A DNA stretch of 64,000 nt from an uncultured Lachnospiraceae bacterium (GTDB taxonomy: Bacteria > Bacillota > Clostridia > Lachnospirales > Lachnospiraceae): the NCBI GenBank assembly GCA_905197485.1, contig CAJJYZ010000002.1, forward strand, positions 28,688 to 92,687, given 5' to 3'. The notes below the pieces were generated by a model, which saw nothing but the letters and a program-made list of their open reading frames with translations, was not told the DNA's origin and did no database searches. Each line of letters starts with the position of its first letter. The stretch's first letter is position 1. This document shows positions 25,605 to 32,405 of this stretch, piece by piece. Position numbers and translations under genes: made by a program.

Positions 25605-26210
25605 CTAGCTAAATGGAAGTTCTTCATCAATTCCATCCGGAATATTCATGAACCCATCACCTGCCGGAGTGGAATTTGGATGATATCCATTAACGTGATT
25701 CTTATATGCTTGCGTTTCTGACATATCCGGGATTGCTGCATCTTTTACTTTGTCTGTAGAAACGAACCATCTTAAAACTCTTTTTTCTCGTTCTTTTCCA
25801 TCGTAGTAATCCATTTGAGGACCAAATACACCGCCCACCAACTTATTCTTAAACTGAGATCCAAAGTTTTCTCCCCATTGGGTAGTAAATCCATTGTTTG
25901 AATGCTCTACGCAAGTAATGAATGTTTTGAATGCTTTGCTACAGTCTCCATTGTCGTTTTCTGTTAAAATATATGATGTTGCCTGATTAGACCATTTTTT
26001 CTCTGGTCGAATATCATTTTTGAATGATTCCATGAAATATCCTGCTTGTTTATCATTGTGTGCAAAATCGAATGATACTTTAATCATGTCTTTTCCTGTT
26101 TTAGATTTCGTTTCTAAAACTTCTTTAATTACAAGATAGTGTCCACCAAGTTCTACCGGTGTAAATTCTCCTTGAGCTTGTGTTTTTTCAAAATTATTAG
26201 GTTTTTTCAT
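25605..26210 (-). CDS. DUF669 SSB-like protein
   Basis: A 201-residue phage protein of the DUF669 type (GGHYLVIKEVLETKSKTGKDM, FDFAHNDKQAGYF, and NKLVGGVFG). The last residues IDEELPFS are the acidic/hydrophobic tail typical of single-stranded DNA-binding proteins, used to recruit other replication proteins. The same ELPF tail is found on the DUF927 protein, which suggests a common partner. Lies between the AAA and ERCC4 genes. Confidence 0.85.
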   Translation of the reverse strand: MKKPNNFEKTQAQGEFTPVELGGHYLVIKEVLETKSKTGKDMIKVSFDFAHNDKQAGYFMESFKNDIRPEKKWSNQATSYILTENDNGDCSKAFKTFITCVEHSNNGFTTQWGENFGSQFKNKLVGGVFGPQMDYYDGKEREKRVLRWFVSTDKVKDAAIPDMSETQAYKNHVNGYHPNSTPAGDGFMNIPDGIDEELPFS

Positions 26211-26211
26211 A

Positions 26212-26853
26212 TTAAAATTCCTCCAATGCTTTAATTACTTCTACAATATCGTTGTCGATCTCAAATTCTTCGAATGCTCCCAACGGAGATTTCGCTGTAC
26301 TGTTGTTTGCTCTTGTCTCAAATTTATACTGTCCATCAACACATTTGCTTAGAAGAACTGTTGTGAATTTACTCTCAAGCACAATCTTGTCCAGTTTCTT
26401 TCCCGAAGTCTTAATTCTTGTGAACATATATCCGTTCTCATCATGATCAGTTTGAGTGTGAGCGGTGAAAATGATTGTCAGATCATCTCTGTATGTATAA
26501 CACTCACAAACTAAATCCCATACGCACGCTGCTAGATCAACCCACTTGTCGTATCCTTTTTCCTTGCTTCTGCGCATTTCGTCCGCAACCATAAGCCCGT
26601 TGATTGTATCAACCACGATAACTTTAATATTCGGACAATTCTCTGCTAATCTCTTAATGAACTGTCTAACAACATTGGCATCGTCCGTAGCTTTATAGTT
26701 CTTATTCTCAGCGTTGTACTGACTTCTCCAACCCTTCCAAGATAGTCCCTTGCAATCTGCATCAATATAATATGTTGTCTTCGGATCTAAATTTCTCATA
26801 CTGGTTGTTTTTCCTGAACCGGACTCCCCGGCAATGCAAATTACTTTACTCAT
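26212..26853 (-). CDS. AAA (RecA-like) phage ATPase
   Basis: A 213-residue NTPase of the AAA_24 type. Walker A is GESGSGKTT (residues 9-17), Walker B KVIVVDTING near 77-86. FTAHTQTD near 130 is a sensor-like motif. These proteins are often annotated as phage nucleotide-binding or Sak4-like annealing/recombination ATPases. Sak4 role is inference; it is coupled with a DUF669 SSB-like gene one base downstream, consistent with a recombination pair. Confidence 0.87.
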   Translation of the reverse strand: MSKVICIAGESGSGKTTSMRNLDPKTTYYIDADCKGLSWKGWRSQYNAENKNYKATDDANVVRQFIKRLAENCPNIKVIVVDTINGLMVADEMRRSKEKGYDKWVDLAACVWDLVCECYTYRDDLTIIFTAHTQTDHDENGYMFTRIKTSGKKLDKIVLESKFTTVLLSKCVDGQYKFETRANNSTAKSPLGAFEEFEIDNDIVEVIKALEEF

Positions 26854-27060
26854 TTATTCTTCCTCCTTGTCGTACACAACTCTTTTTGATGCTTCTAAAA
26901 TTAAAATGCTTGCCAACTCTTTCATGGATAATGTAGACTCGTTGTACACCTCAACCAATGCATTGTAAGCATCAGCGGACACACGGACTACTTCTTGCTT
27001 CGCTGTTGTGCATTTCTTTCTTGCTGGAATATGTACATTCCAATCTGAATTATTTGCCAT
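26854..27060 (-). CDS. Small RHH-like phage protein, 68 aa
   Basis: N-terminal basic part (NVHIPARKKCTTAKQ) then VRVSADAYNALVEVYNEST, which looks like a short ribbon-helix-helix or helical dimerisation domain. It sits directly before the AAA gene with no gap. No name assigned. Confidence 0.7.
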   Translation of the reverse strand: MANNSDWNVHIPARKKCTTAKQEVVRVSADAYNALVEVYNESTLSMKELASILILEASKRVVYDKEEE

Positions 27061-27071
27061 TGTTATTCCTC

Positions 27072-27536
27072 CTATTTAATTTGAATATTATTGTTTTCAA
27101 CGAGTTTTACACCTTCAAGCTCTATCCCATCTTTAAGCGCTTTCTTGACTTTTGTCTTGTCTACCGTAGGGTCAGAGTATTTTAAGTAATCGTTGTCAAG
27201 TTTCGTGATATCTTCCACTTCCACGGATTCTGATTTTCTGTAAGAAATACTTACTTTAGAAGTTTTGAACTTTTCCCCTGCAAGGAACTTGGATAAGTAT
27301 TCTTTCAAGCTCTTTGCTTTGTTCTCACATACTTGTTGACGTTTTGCTAAATTGTTTTTCTCTGCTTTTACCGCCTCAGCTTCTGCCAGTAAATCTTTAA
27401 TCCATAATGCGATGTTTTCCACTTTGTCATCGAACGCCATTTGAAGCTCATTCAAGCGATCTCCGTCAATAATTTCTCCTGTCTCCATATCTACACAATT
27501 TAAAATTGCTTCATTAATTTCATACAAACTATTCAT
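27072..27536 (-). CDS. Siphovirus Gp157-family protein
   Basis: Start at ATG 27536 (MNSLYEINEAILNCVDMETG), which is the family start; the frame extends to 27560. The 154-residue product has the Gp157 marks: the ETGEIID motif, KVENIALWIKDLLAEAEAV helix, and VSISYRKSESVEV. Gp157 of S. thermophilus phages is linked to resistance or recombination. It overlaps the upstream gene by 8 bases. Confidence 0.88.
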   Translation of the reverse strand: MNSLYEINEAILNCVDMETGEIIDGDRLNELQMAFDDKVENIALWIKDLLAEAEAVKAEKNNLAKRQQVCENKAKSLKEYLSKFLAGEKFKTSKVSISYRKSESVEVEDITKLDNDYLKYSDPTVDKTKVKKALKDGIELEGVKLVENNNIQIK

Positions 27537-27759
27537 TTTCTGCTTTCTCCTTCTTTCCAAAAAGAATCTCTTCTACATCATCCTGTGTCATTTGCTTTGT
27601 TTCTTCTCCAAACGGAACGATTCCAAGAATTGCCAATACATCTTGCACGGATGGATATTCGGCGAAATTGGCATATCTACACACGCATTCAAGCGTTATT
27701 AGAAATTCTTCTGGGCTGTAGGAATTTACCTCCGCATAATTAATTTTGTAACTTCTCAT
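27529..27759 (-). CDS. Hypothetical early phage protein, 76 aa
   Basis: A 76-residue acidic protein (SYSPEEFLITLECVCRYANF, DDVEEILFGKKEK). No family recognised. Overlaps Gp157 by 8 bases and has a GAGGTAAAAAG site. Confidence 0.68.
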   Translation of the reverse strand: MRSYKINYAEVNSYSPEEFLITLECVCRYANFAEYPSVQDVLAILGIVPFGEETKQMTQDDVEEILFGKKEKAENE

Positions 27760-27828
27760 TGCTTTTTACCTCTTTCTCAACTACAATAAAACTGAATATT
27801 TACTTGAGCGCTTAAGGATTGCCGTCCA

Positions 27829-28020
27829 CTAATAAGCGCTCTTTTCTAATTTTGTGGAATATTTGTACCAAATATCGGCAAATTCACACATTGCCAAACC
27901 TAAAAATGACACAACGATATTGAATATTTCAAACCCACTATGAATAGCCATCACTACAATCGCCCATCCGATTAGTTTCTGTATGTACGCAAACCCTTTA
28001 ACGTTGATACAAATCTTCAC
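27829..28020 (-). CDS. Small membrane protein, 63 aa
   Basis: A protein with one or two hydrophobic segments (LIGWAIVVMAIHSGF, IVVSFLGLAMCEF) and charged ends. It starts with ATG 28018-28020 after GGAGGGACAAGC. Unknown role, possibly superinfection-related; that is only a guess. Confidence 0.65.
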   Translation of the reverse strand: MKICINVKGFAYIQKLIGWAIVVMAIHSGFEIFNIVVSFLGLAMCEFADIWYKYSTKLEKSAY

Positions 28021-28043
28021 TGCTTGTCCCTCCTTTCTACCGC

Positions 28044-28163
28044 TTACGCGGTCTTATCCTCTCTTTTCTTCATCTCGGTCATAACCACCGATTCCTGATC
28101 CTCAAGCAGTGTCACCAACAATTTCTTGATAAACTCTTCTCGTTTTTTCATTTCTTCATTCAC
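28044..28163 (-). CDS. Small charged peptide, 39 aa
   Basis: GTG 28163 after GAGAGGTGG opens NEEMKKREEFIKKLLVTLLE, ending KREDKTA. A short helix-forming acidic/basic peptide. The stop is within a short inverted repeat ACCGC/GCGGT (28040-28053). Supported mainly by its ribosome site and tight spacing. Confidence 0.5.
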   Translation of the reverse strand: MNEEMKKREEFIKKLLVTLLEDQESVVMTEMKKREDKTA

Positions 28164-28183
28164 ACTTACCACCTCTCTAAAAT

Positions 28184-28510
28184 CTATGTACTATGGTTTG
28201 TACTTGTTGCATTGTCCACTAGGATCATTCCTCTTTCCTTGAGTTCTTCTTCTACTTTTTCCCGGATACTTCCGTAATGTTCTATCCATTCTTTCTCCGC
28301 ATTTTTTACTGCGATCTTTGTCGCTTTATCCAAGCATTCTATTTCTTTATCCCGAAAAGTGAATGTTATGCTTTCGCATCCGCTTATAATTGCATAACTA
28401 ATCTTTTGTTCAATGCGCGCAAACACTTTATCATCTTCTATTTCTTCCGAAAATGATGCTACAGAAAGCATTTGGCTTATGCATGTAAGCTCAAATCTCT
28501 CAAATGTCAT
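28184..28510 (-). CDS. Hypothetical early phage protein, 108 aa
   Basis: Begins MTFERFELTCISQMLSVASF and has a central beta segment (SITFTFRDKEIECLDKATK) and basic-acidic helices. No family is recognised. A GGAGGTGATAG site precedes the ATG at 28510. It is the first gene of the leftward block beyond the plus-strand cassette. Confidence 0.7.
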   Translation of the reverse strand: MTFERFELTCISQMLSVASFSEEIEDDKVFARIEQKISYAIISGCESITFTFRDKEIECLDKATKIAVKNAEKEWIEHYGSIREKVEEELKERGMILVDNATSTNHST

Positions 28511-28533
28511 ACTCTATCACCTCCCTATTTCTA

Positions 28534-28562
28534 TTGTCATTTCTTCTCAACTCTCCTATACT
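28534..28562 (+). promoter_or_regulatory. Promoter for the plus-strand 73-aa gene
   Basis: TTGTCA (28534-28539) is separated by exactly 17 bases from TATACT (28557-28562). It points right, against the surrounding early operon, toward the gene at 28615. A start near 28570 would leave a 45-base leader. Confidence 0.65.
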
Positions 28563-28614
28563 GTAATCACAGGCATCTGCCAATGCCGAGTAAAAAGAAA
28601 GGAGAATATTAAAT

Positions 28615-28836
28615 ATGTACGACGTTTATTTTTCATATTTCGATGGAAACGATTGCCTTTGTAAAGATATAGTTAAAATCGAGACTCCTACCTCATCTGG
28701 AGTAAAAGCTTATTCCGGTGATGAAATTGCATCTCAGAATTTTAGAATTCGTTCGGAATTTTATCTTTACAGTTCTAATGCAAGTTACACTGTTTCCGCA
28801 ACTGGATTAAAATCTATCGAAATCAGAAAGAAATAA
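28615..28836 (+). CDS. Plus-strand 73-aa protein inside the early region (moron-like)
   Basis: ATG 28615 lies 9 bases after AAAGGAG. The sequence MYDVYFSYFDGNDCLCKDIV, with a C-terminal part rich in Ser/Tyr (FYLYSSNASYTVSATG), looks like a small beta-sheet protein; no family recognised. The gene lies between two leftward early genes but reads rightward. It has its own promoter (28534-28562) and a hairpin after it (28849-28895). This autonomous layout is that of a moron, expressed from the prophage. Its function is unknown. Confidence 0.7.
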   Translation: MYDVYFSYFDGNDCLCKDIVKIETPTSSGVKAYSGDEIASQNFRIRSEFYLYSSNASYTVSATGLKSIEIRKK

Positions 28837-28841
28837 TCTTT

Positions 28842-28964
28842 CTATACCAGAACCTCTATACTAATTTCTGTATTGGGGTTCTCTCTCTTTATATCTTCTG
28901 CTTTCTTTAAAACATCGCTAATATCATCCATCCTAGTTATACGGAAAATTATTTTTATTCGCAT
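28842..28964 (-). CDS. Small early phage protein, 40 aa
   Basis: ATG 28964 with AGGAGGTG 7 bases upstream opens MRIKIIFRITRMDDISDVLK and ends ENPNTEISIEVLV. Two beta strands flanking a helix. This short protein type is common next to cro genes of Lachnospiraceae prophages. Unknown role. It overlaps the terminator of the convergent plus-strand gene. Confidence 0.7.
   Translation of the reverse strand: MRIKIIFRITRMDDISDVLKKAEDIKRENPNTEISIEVLV
28849..28895 (+). terminator. Hairpin after the plus-strand 73-aa gene
   Basis: AGAACCTCTATAC pairs with GTATTGGGGTTCT (11 of 13, one G-U) with a short loop, then CTCTCTCTTTATA. It lies 13 bases after the stop at 28836 and is inside the coding end of the opposite 40-residue gene. 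Confidence 0.5.
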
Positions 28965-29029
28965 CTCTTCACCTCCTACTCTTCTGTTTGAAATAGATAA
29001 TCCAATGTTTAATAAGTCGCATTGTCTCG

Positions 29030-29233
29030 TTATGTGACATTTAAATTAAAAAAAATTTCTTGTACAGTCCTATGATAATATTTGGCAATTTCAATTTTAA
29101 TAGAATCCCTAGGAATTCTTTTTTCAAGCTCGTACATAGCTAACGTAGATGTAGCGATTCCAAGGTCTTTTGCTACTTGTTCTTGTGTTTTATCACCTCT
29201 TAACTGTACAAGAATTTTCCCAAATCCTTTCAT
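29030..29233 (-). CDS. Cro-like HTH regulator
   Basis: A 67-residue XRE-type DNA-binding protein: GKILVQLRGDKTQEQVAKDLG, TSTLAMYELEKRIP, ending with YYHRTVQEIFF. It is only the HTH domain, as expected of a Cro or early activator. It is divergent from the repressor at 29390 and read from the promoter at 29276-29304. A further TCtC-N5-GTGA sequence overlaps its 3' end (29024-29036). Confidence 0.9.
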   Translation of the reverse strand: MKGFGKILVQLRGDKTQEQVAKDLGIATSTLAMYELEKRIPRDSIKIEIAKYYHRTVQEIFFNLNVT

Positions 29234-29254
29234 TTATTCATCTCCTTTCATCCG

Positions 29255-29359
29255 TCACCTTTCGTGACTAATTGCATGATATCATCTGACCAACTATATG
29301 TCAATAGATTTTTTCACATTTTGTGACAATTCTTCATTTACTTTATTCACGATATGTGA
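29255..29359. promoter_or_regulatory. Three TCAC-N5-GTGA operators in the lysis-lysogeny switch
   Basis: Perfect 4-5-4 inverted repeats at 29255-29267, 29314-29326 and 29347-29359 in the 156-base gap between cro-like and repressor genes. The first lies just downstream of the leftward -10 box, the second upstream of the leftward -35, and the third next to the rightward -10 box. This is the layout of a CI/Cro-controlled divergent switch. Which protein binds which site is unknown. Confidence 0.85.
29276..29304 (-). promoter_or_regulatory. Leftward early promoter (PR-like)
   Basis: TTGACA (29299-29304) and TATCAT (29276-29281) are 17 bases apart on the minus strand. It is the strongest promoter in the region and drives the cro-like gene and probably the replication operon. 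Confidence 0.85.
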
Positions 29360-29365
29360 TAAAAT
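29337..29365 (+). promoter_or_regulatory. Rightward repressor promoter
   Basis: TTTACT (29337-29342), 17 bases, TAAAAT (29360-29365), upstream of the repressor with AGGAGG at 29374-29379. The -35 is weak, so autoregulation or activation is possible. The third operator lies in the spacer. Confidence 0.6.
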
Positions 29366-29389
29366 ACTTTTAACAGGAGGAAACTAAGA

Positions 29390-29782
29390 ATGGGAAACTT
29401 TCAAAATGTTTTTAAACAATTGAGAATTTCAAGTGGATTGACGCAACAAGAAGTAGCTGATAAATTAGGAATTTCCCGTAGCACTATTGGAATGTACGAA
29501 ACAGGTGCACGCGAACCAGATTATGCAACACTTGAAATGATAGCCGATTTCTTTAATGTAGACATCGACTATTTATTGGGACGTACGAACAAAACAACCG
29601 TACTTCCAGAATCTACCTATTATTTAAATGACGATGCTCGCGATCTGGCACAGTTCATGTTCGAAAATCCTGAATACAAGGTATTGTTTGATGCGTCTCG
29701 CAAAGTAAAAAAGGAAGATATTGAATTTGTAAAACAGATGATAGACCGAATGCGGGGTGATTCTGATGACACAGGATATTAA
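29390..29782 (+). CDS. XRE-family prophage repressor (CI-like)
   Basis: A 130-residue protein. The N-terminal HTH (LRISSGLTQQEVADKLGI, SRSTIGMYETGAREPDYATL) and YLLGRTN form a classical XRE domain. The C-terminal part (LAQFMFENPEYKVLFDASRKVKKED) matches regulators of many Firmicutes ICEs and phages that are controlled by an ImmA-like protease rather than by self-cleavage. No LexA-type peptidase domain is present. It overlaps the next gene by 17 bases, so the two are coupled. Confidence 0.93.
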   Translation: MGNFQNVFKQLRISSGLTQQEVADKLGISRSTIGMYETGAREPDYATLEMIADFFNVDIDYLLGRTNKTTVLPESTYYLNDDARDLAQFMFENPEYKVLFDASRKVKKEDIEFVKQMIDRMRGDSDDTGY

Positions 29783-29990
29783 TGTTTACTTAGCGGATAT
29801 GCCAGCAACCATACCGGCATACTCCGTCTCCAATCCAGATTTCAGTTATACGATAGTTCTGAATTCGAGATTGAATTACGAACAACAACTGAAGGCGTAT
29901 CATCACGAAATGTTACATATCGAGAATGGTGATTACCACAAAAGCTGTACTGCTGACATCATTGAATGTTACGCACATGCATTAAAATAA
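29766..29990 (+). CDS. ImmA/IrrE-type metalloprotease, short form
   Basis: ATG 29766 (MTQDINVYLADMPATIP) is preferred; the frame opens at 29757. The product of about 74 residues carries the zinc protease motif HHEMLHIENGDY (HExxH). The family normally cleaves the XRE repressor encoded just upstream, allowing induction. The protein is shorter than usual ImmA (120 or more residues) but such short phage forms with an intact HExxH are known. Overlaps the repressor stop. Confidence 0.85.
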   Translation: MTQDINVYLADMPATIPAYSVSNPDFSYTIVLNSRLNYEQQLKAYHHEMLHIENGDYHKSCTADIIECYAHALK

Positions 29991-30011
29991 TGAAAAAGGA
30001 AGAGAGATACT

Positions 30012-31520
30012 ATGGGATTTTCAGATATTTTTAAAATCAAGCAATTTAAAGAACAAATTGAACAGCTGATCAAGGTCAATGATGATTTAAATTCCAAGCT
30101 TACAGAACTTGGAGCTATGGACTATTTTCAAATAAAATCAAAAATAGATGACCTCGAAAAGAATTATTCTGCCAAAGAAGATAATTTGAATTTTGAGCAT
30201 CAAAGAAAAATGGATCAAATGAATGCTGAGTATGCTCATAGAATAGGTATTCTAGAAAATACCATTTCTGAAAAAACTACTAAAAGTGACGAGCTACAAA
30301 ATAAACTCGCAGATTTGCGTTCGCAAGAAGCTAAACTCGAAAAAAATATAAAGACACAAACCAATAAACTTTCTAGATCCAAAGAACTTGTAAAAGCGAT
30401 TGACCACACCCTTACAGAATATCTTAATTACGAGCCTTCCCAAGCAGCTTTCAAATTAACCGCTTCCGATATTGCAGACATTGAAGACATCAGTCCTTCT
30501 ATCATATTAAAACTCCATTGTATGGACGTGAAGGATTTGCGAAAAGCATACCGTGAAAATGATAAACACATAAATACTGTTTTAGAAAAATATTCTGCTC
30601 GGTACACAACTAAAGCTAACCAAGCTATTTACAAATTGATGGTCATTGCATTGAGAGCTGAGTTGCAGAATATTCTATACAATTTAAAATATGAGAAACT
30701 TGAAAAATCCATAGATGATGTGAAATCAGTTACTCAAAAATATTTAAAAATTGCTGGAGAAGGTAATCAAAGTATTGCTGGAACCCTCACAAAATTTATT
30801 GGAGAAATCGAATATCTCTTCATCAACGCTGTAAAAATTGAATATAACTACTATGTAAAAAAAGAGCAAGCTAAGCAAGAACAACTTGCTTTGCGCGAGC
30901 AGATGCGACAAGAAGCTGAAGAACGTAAAGCCTTAGAAGCGGAACGTAAGAAAATAGAAAAAGAAGAATCAAAATACCACTCTGAAATAGAAAAACTAAA
31001 AGAGCAACTTACGTCAGCTCAAGAAAATGAACTCGAAAAACTTAATGCAAGAATACAAGAATTACAAAATCAACTTGCAGATGTAGCCGTTAAAAAAGAG
31101 GAAATCTCTAATCTTGCGAACGGTAAAGCAGGTAATGTATATGTAATAAGTAATCTCGGCTCATTCGGTGAAAACGTATTTAAGATTGGAATGACACGTA
31201 GATTAAATCCACAAGACAGAGTAAATGAACTAGGAGATGCCTCTGTTCCGTTTAAATTTGATGTTCATAGTTTTATATTCTCCGATGACGCTGTGAGTCT
31301 AGAAAGTAAACTTCACAGTATCTTGAATGAAAAACGTGTAAACAAGGTTAACATGAGAAAAGAATTCTTCTATACAACCATTGACGAACTTGAAGAATTA
31401 GTAACAGAAATAGAACCGACTGCTGAATTTAATAAAACTATGCTTGCTGAAGAATTCAGGCAATCACTTTCTAGTTCAGAAAACTATTCTTCTACTTTTG
31501 CATTGGAGGATGACGAATAA
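30012..31520 (+). CDS. DUF4041 / GIY-YIG (T5orf172-like) protein
   Basis: A 502-residue protein. Residues about 1-130 are coiled coil; about 130-260 match DUF4041 (YEPSQAAFKLTASDIADIED); a second charged coiled coil follows (about 280-370). The C-terminal 110 residues are a T5orf172/GIY-YIG nuclease-like domain: GNVYVISNLGSFGENVFKIGMTRR with R and later HSFIFSDDAVSLESKLHSIL, EFFYTT. It lies in the lysogeny operon, 21 bases after the ImmA stop, and is likely expressed in the lysogen. A role in defence against other phages is possible but not proved. Confidence 0.87.
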   Translation: MGFSDIFKIKQFKEQIEQLIKVNDDLNSKLTELGAMDYFQIKSKIDDLEKNYSAKEDNLNFEHQRKMDQMNAEYAHRIGILENTISEKTTKSDELQNKLADLRSQEAKLEKNIKTQTNKLSRSKELVKAIDHTLTEYLNYEPSQAAFKLTASDIADIEDISPSIILKLHCMDVKDLRKAYRENDKHINTVLEKYSARYTTKANQAIYKLMVIALRAELQNILYNLKYEKLEKSIDDVKSVTQKYLKIAGEGNQSIAGTLTKFIGEIEYLFINAVKIEYNYYVKKEQAKQEQLALREQMRQEAEERKALEAERKKIEKEESKYHSEIEKLKEQLTSAQENELEKLNARIQELQNQLADVAVKKEEISNLANGKAGNVYVISNLGSFGENVFKIGMTRRLNPQDRVNELGDASVPFKFDVHSFIFSDDAVSLESKLHSILNEKRVNKVNMRKEFFYTTIDELEELVTEIEPTAEFNKTMLAEEFRQSLSSSENYSSTFALEDDE

Positions 31521-31542
31521 TTTTCTACGCATCGATATTGTA

Positions 31543-31629
31543 ATATAACCGTAGACAACTACATCATTTACTTTTTCCCAAATTTAACCGTCGGGGAACG
31601 AATATGATATAACCGCTTTGGCGTTATAT
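31543..31629 (+). promoter_or_regulatory. Repeated TAACCG motifs upstream of the DUF4258/MqsA-like pair
   Basis: ATATAACCG at 31543-31551 and 31607-31615 and TTTAACCG at 31583-31590. The last copy is half of the palindrome ATATAAC-N9-GTTATAT (31607-31629). The MqsA family recognises AACCT/AGGTT palindromes, so an AACCG...GTT variant just upstream of an MqsA-like gene is a likely autoregulatory operator. A TATAAC -10 with weak -35 may overlap it. Confidence 0.5.
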
Positions 31630-31652
31630 ACAACAAGAAAGAAGGTGTATTA

Positions 31653-31976
31653 TTGGAACTTACCATTGATTCTCTAAAAGAAATATGTTCTTTAGAAAAT
31701 ATCGAGATAACTCTCCACGCTGCGAAACGTTTGGAACAACGTGGAATTTTAATAGATGATGTCATAAACTGTATTCAAAGTGGAAAAATAATTGAACAAT
31801 ATCCTGATGACTATCCGTTTCCAAGCTGTCTTATTCTCGGTCTTTCGATTAAGAATCAGTACCTTCATGTGGTAATCGGAAGTAATCTGGAAACACTTTG
31901 GATCATAACAGCATACTATCCTGATTCCGAAAAATGGGAATCTGATTTCGAGACAAGAAAGGAGAAAAAATCATGA
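31653..31976 (+). CDS. DUF4258 toxin-like protein
   Basis: A 107-residue protein starting at TTG 31653 with AGAAGGTG upstream. It shows the DUF4258 pattern: ITLHAAKRLEQRGILIDDVINCI, then EQYPDDYPFPSCLILG and LHVVIG, WIITAYYP. The family is RelE/BECR-related and forms TA pairs with MqsA/YgiT-like antitoxins. It overlaps the next gene (an MqsA-like zinc finger) by 4 bases. Confidence 0.85.
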   Translation: MELTIDSLKEICSLENIEITLHAAKRLEQRGILIDDVINCIQSGKIIEQYPDDYPFPSCLILGLSIKNQYLHVVIGSNLETLWIITAYYPDSEKWESDFETRKEKKS

Positions 31977-32200
31977 TGTGTTTTTCATGTAAAGGCAATG
32001 TAGAAGAATCTACAACCACTTATATGACAGAATATAATAACTGCTATATCATTATTAAGAATGTTCCTTGCAAAAAATGTACTCAATGTGGGGAAGAATA
32101 TTTGAACGGCGTTACGCTAAAGAAAATTGAATCCATTCTGGAAAAACTTAAAACTATGCTAACGGAAATCGCAGTCGTAGACTATAATAAAGCAGCATAA
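31973..32200 (+). CDS. MqsA/YgiT-type zinc-finger antitoxin
   Basis: A 75-residue protein with MCFSCKGNVEESTTTYM and VPCKKCTQCGEEYL, the two CxxC pairs of the YgiT-type zinc finger, then a helical C-terminus (LKKIESILEKLKTML) without the HTH of full-length MqsA. It would bind the DUF4258 toxin; DNA binding might use the zinc domain. Gene order is toxin first, then antitoxin. Confidence 0.87.
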   Translation: MMCFSCKGNVEESTTTYMTEYNNCYIIIKNVPCKKCTQCGEEYLNGVTLKKIESILEKLKTMLTEIAVVDYNKAA

Positions 32201-32274
32201 GTCTGATTGCCAAAAAAAGAAATTAAATAGCAAATGAAAACCGCTCCTGCGCCAACAGGAACGGCAATACATAT

Positions 32275-32322
32275 CCGAAGATATGCAACTATTAATAAAC
32301 AAAGATATTGTATCATCTTCGG
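32275..32322 (+). other. Stem-loop in the recombinase leader
   Basis: CCGAAGAT (32275-32282) pairs perfectly with ATCTTCGG (32315-32322), enclosing an AT-rich loop with further partial pairing (TGCAA/TTGTA). No T-run follows. It lies 84 bases before the recombinase start, so it might influence its expression. A second hairpin at 32241-32264 (CCGCTCCTG/CAGGAACGG) has its T-run on the minus strand. Confidence 0.35.
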
Positions 32323-32405
32323 GCAGCTATCGCAATCGGAACATATTTTCGATGGCTGTTATTTTTGTACTATTTTTTCATACATTTTACAAAGGAGATG
32401 ATTAC

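Noticed and set aside
27806..27841. GAGCGCTTA/TAAGCGCTC hairpin followed by TTTTCT on the plus strand
   Set aside because: The stem overlaps the end of a minus-strand gene and faces against transcription; no plus-strand gene lies upstream that it could terminate.
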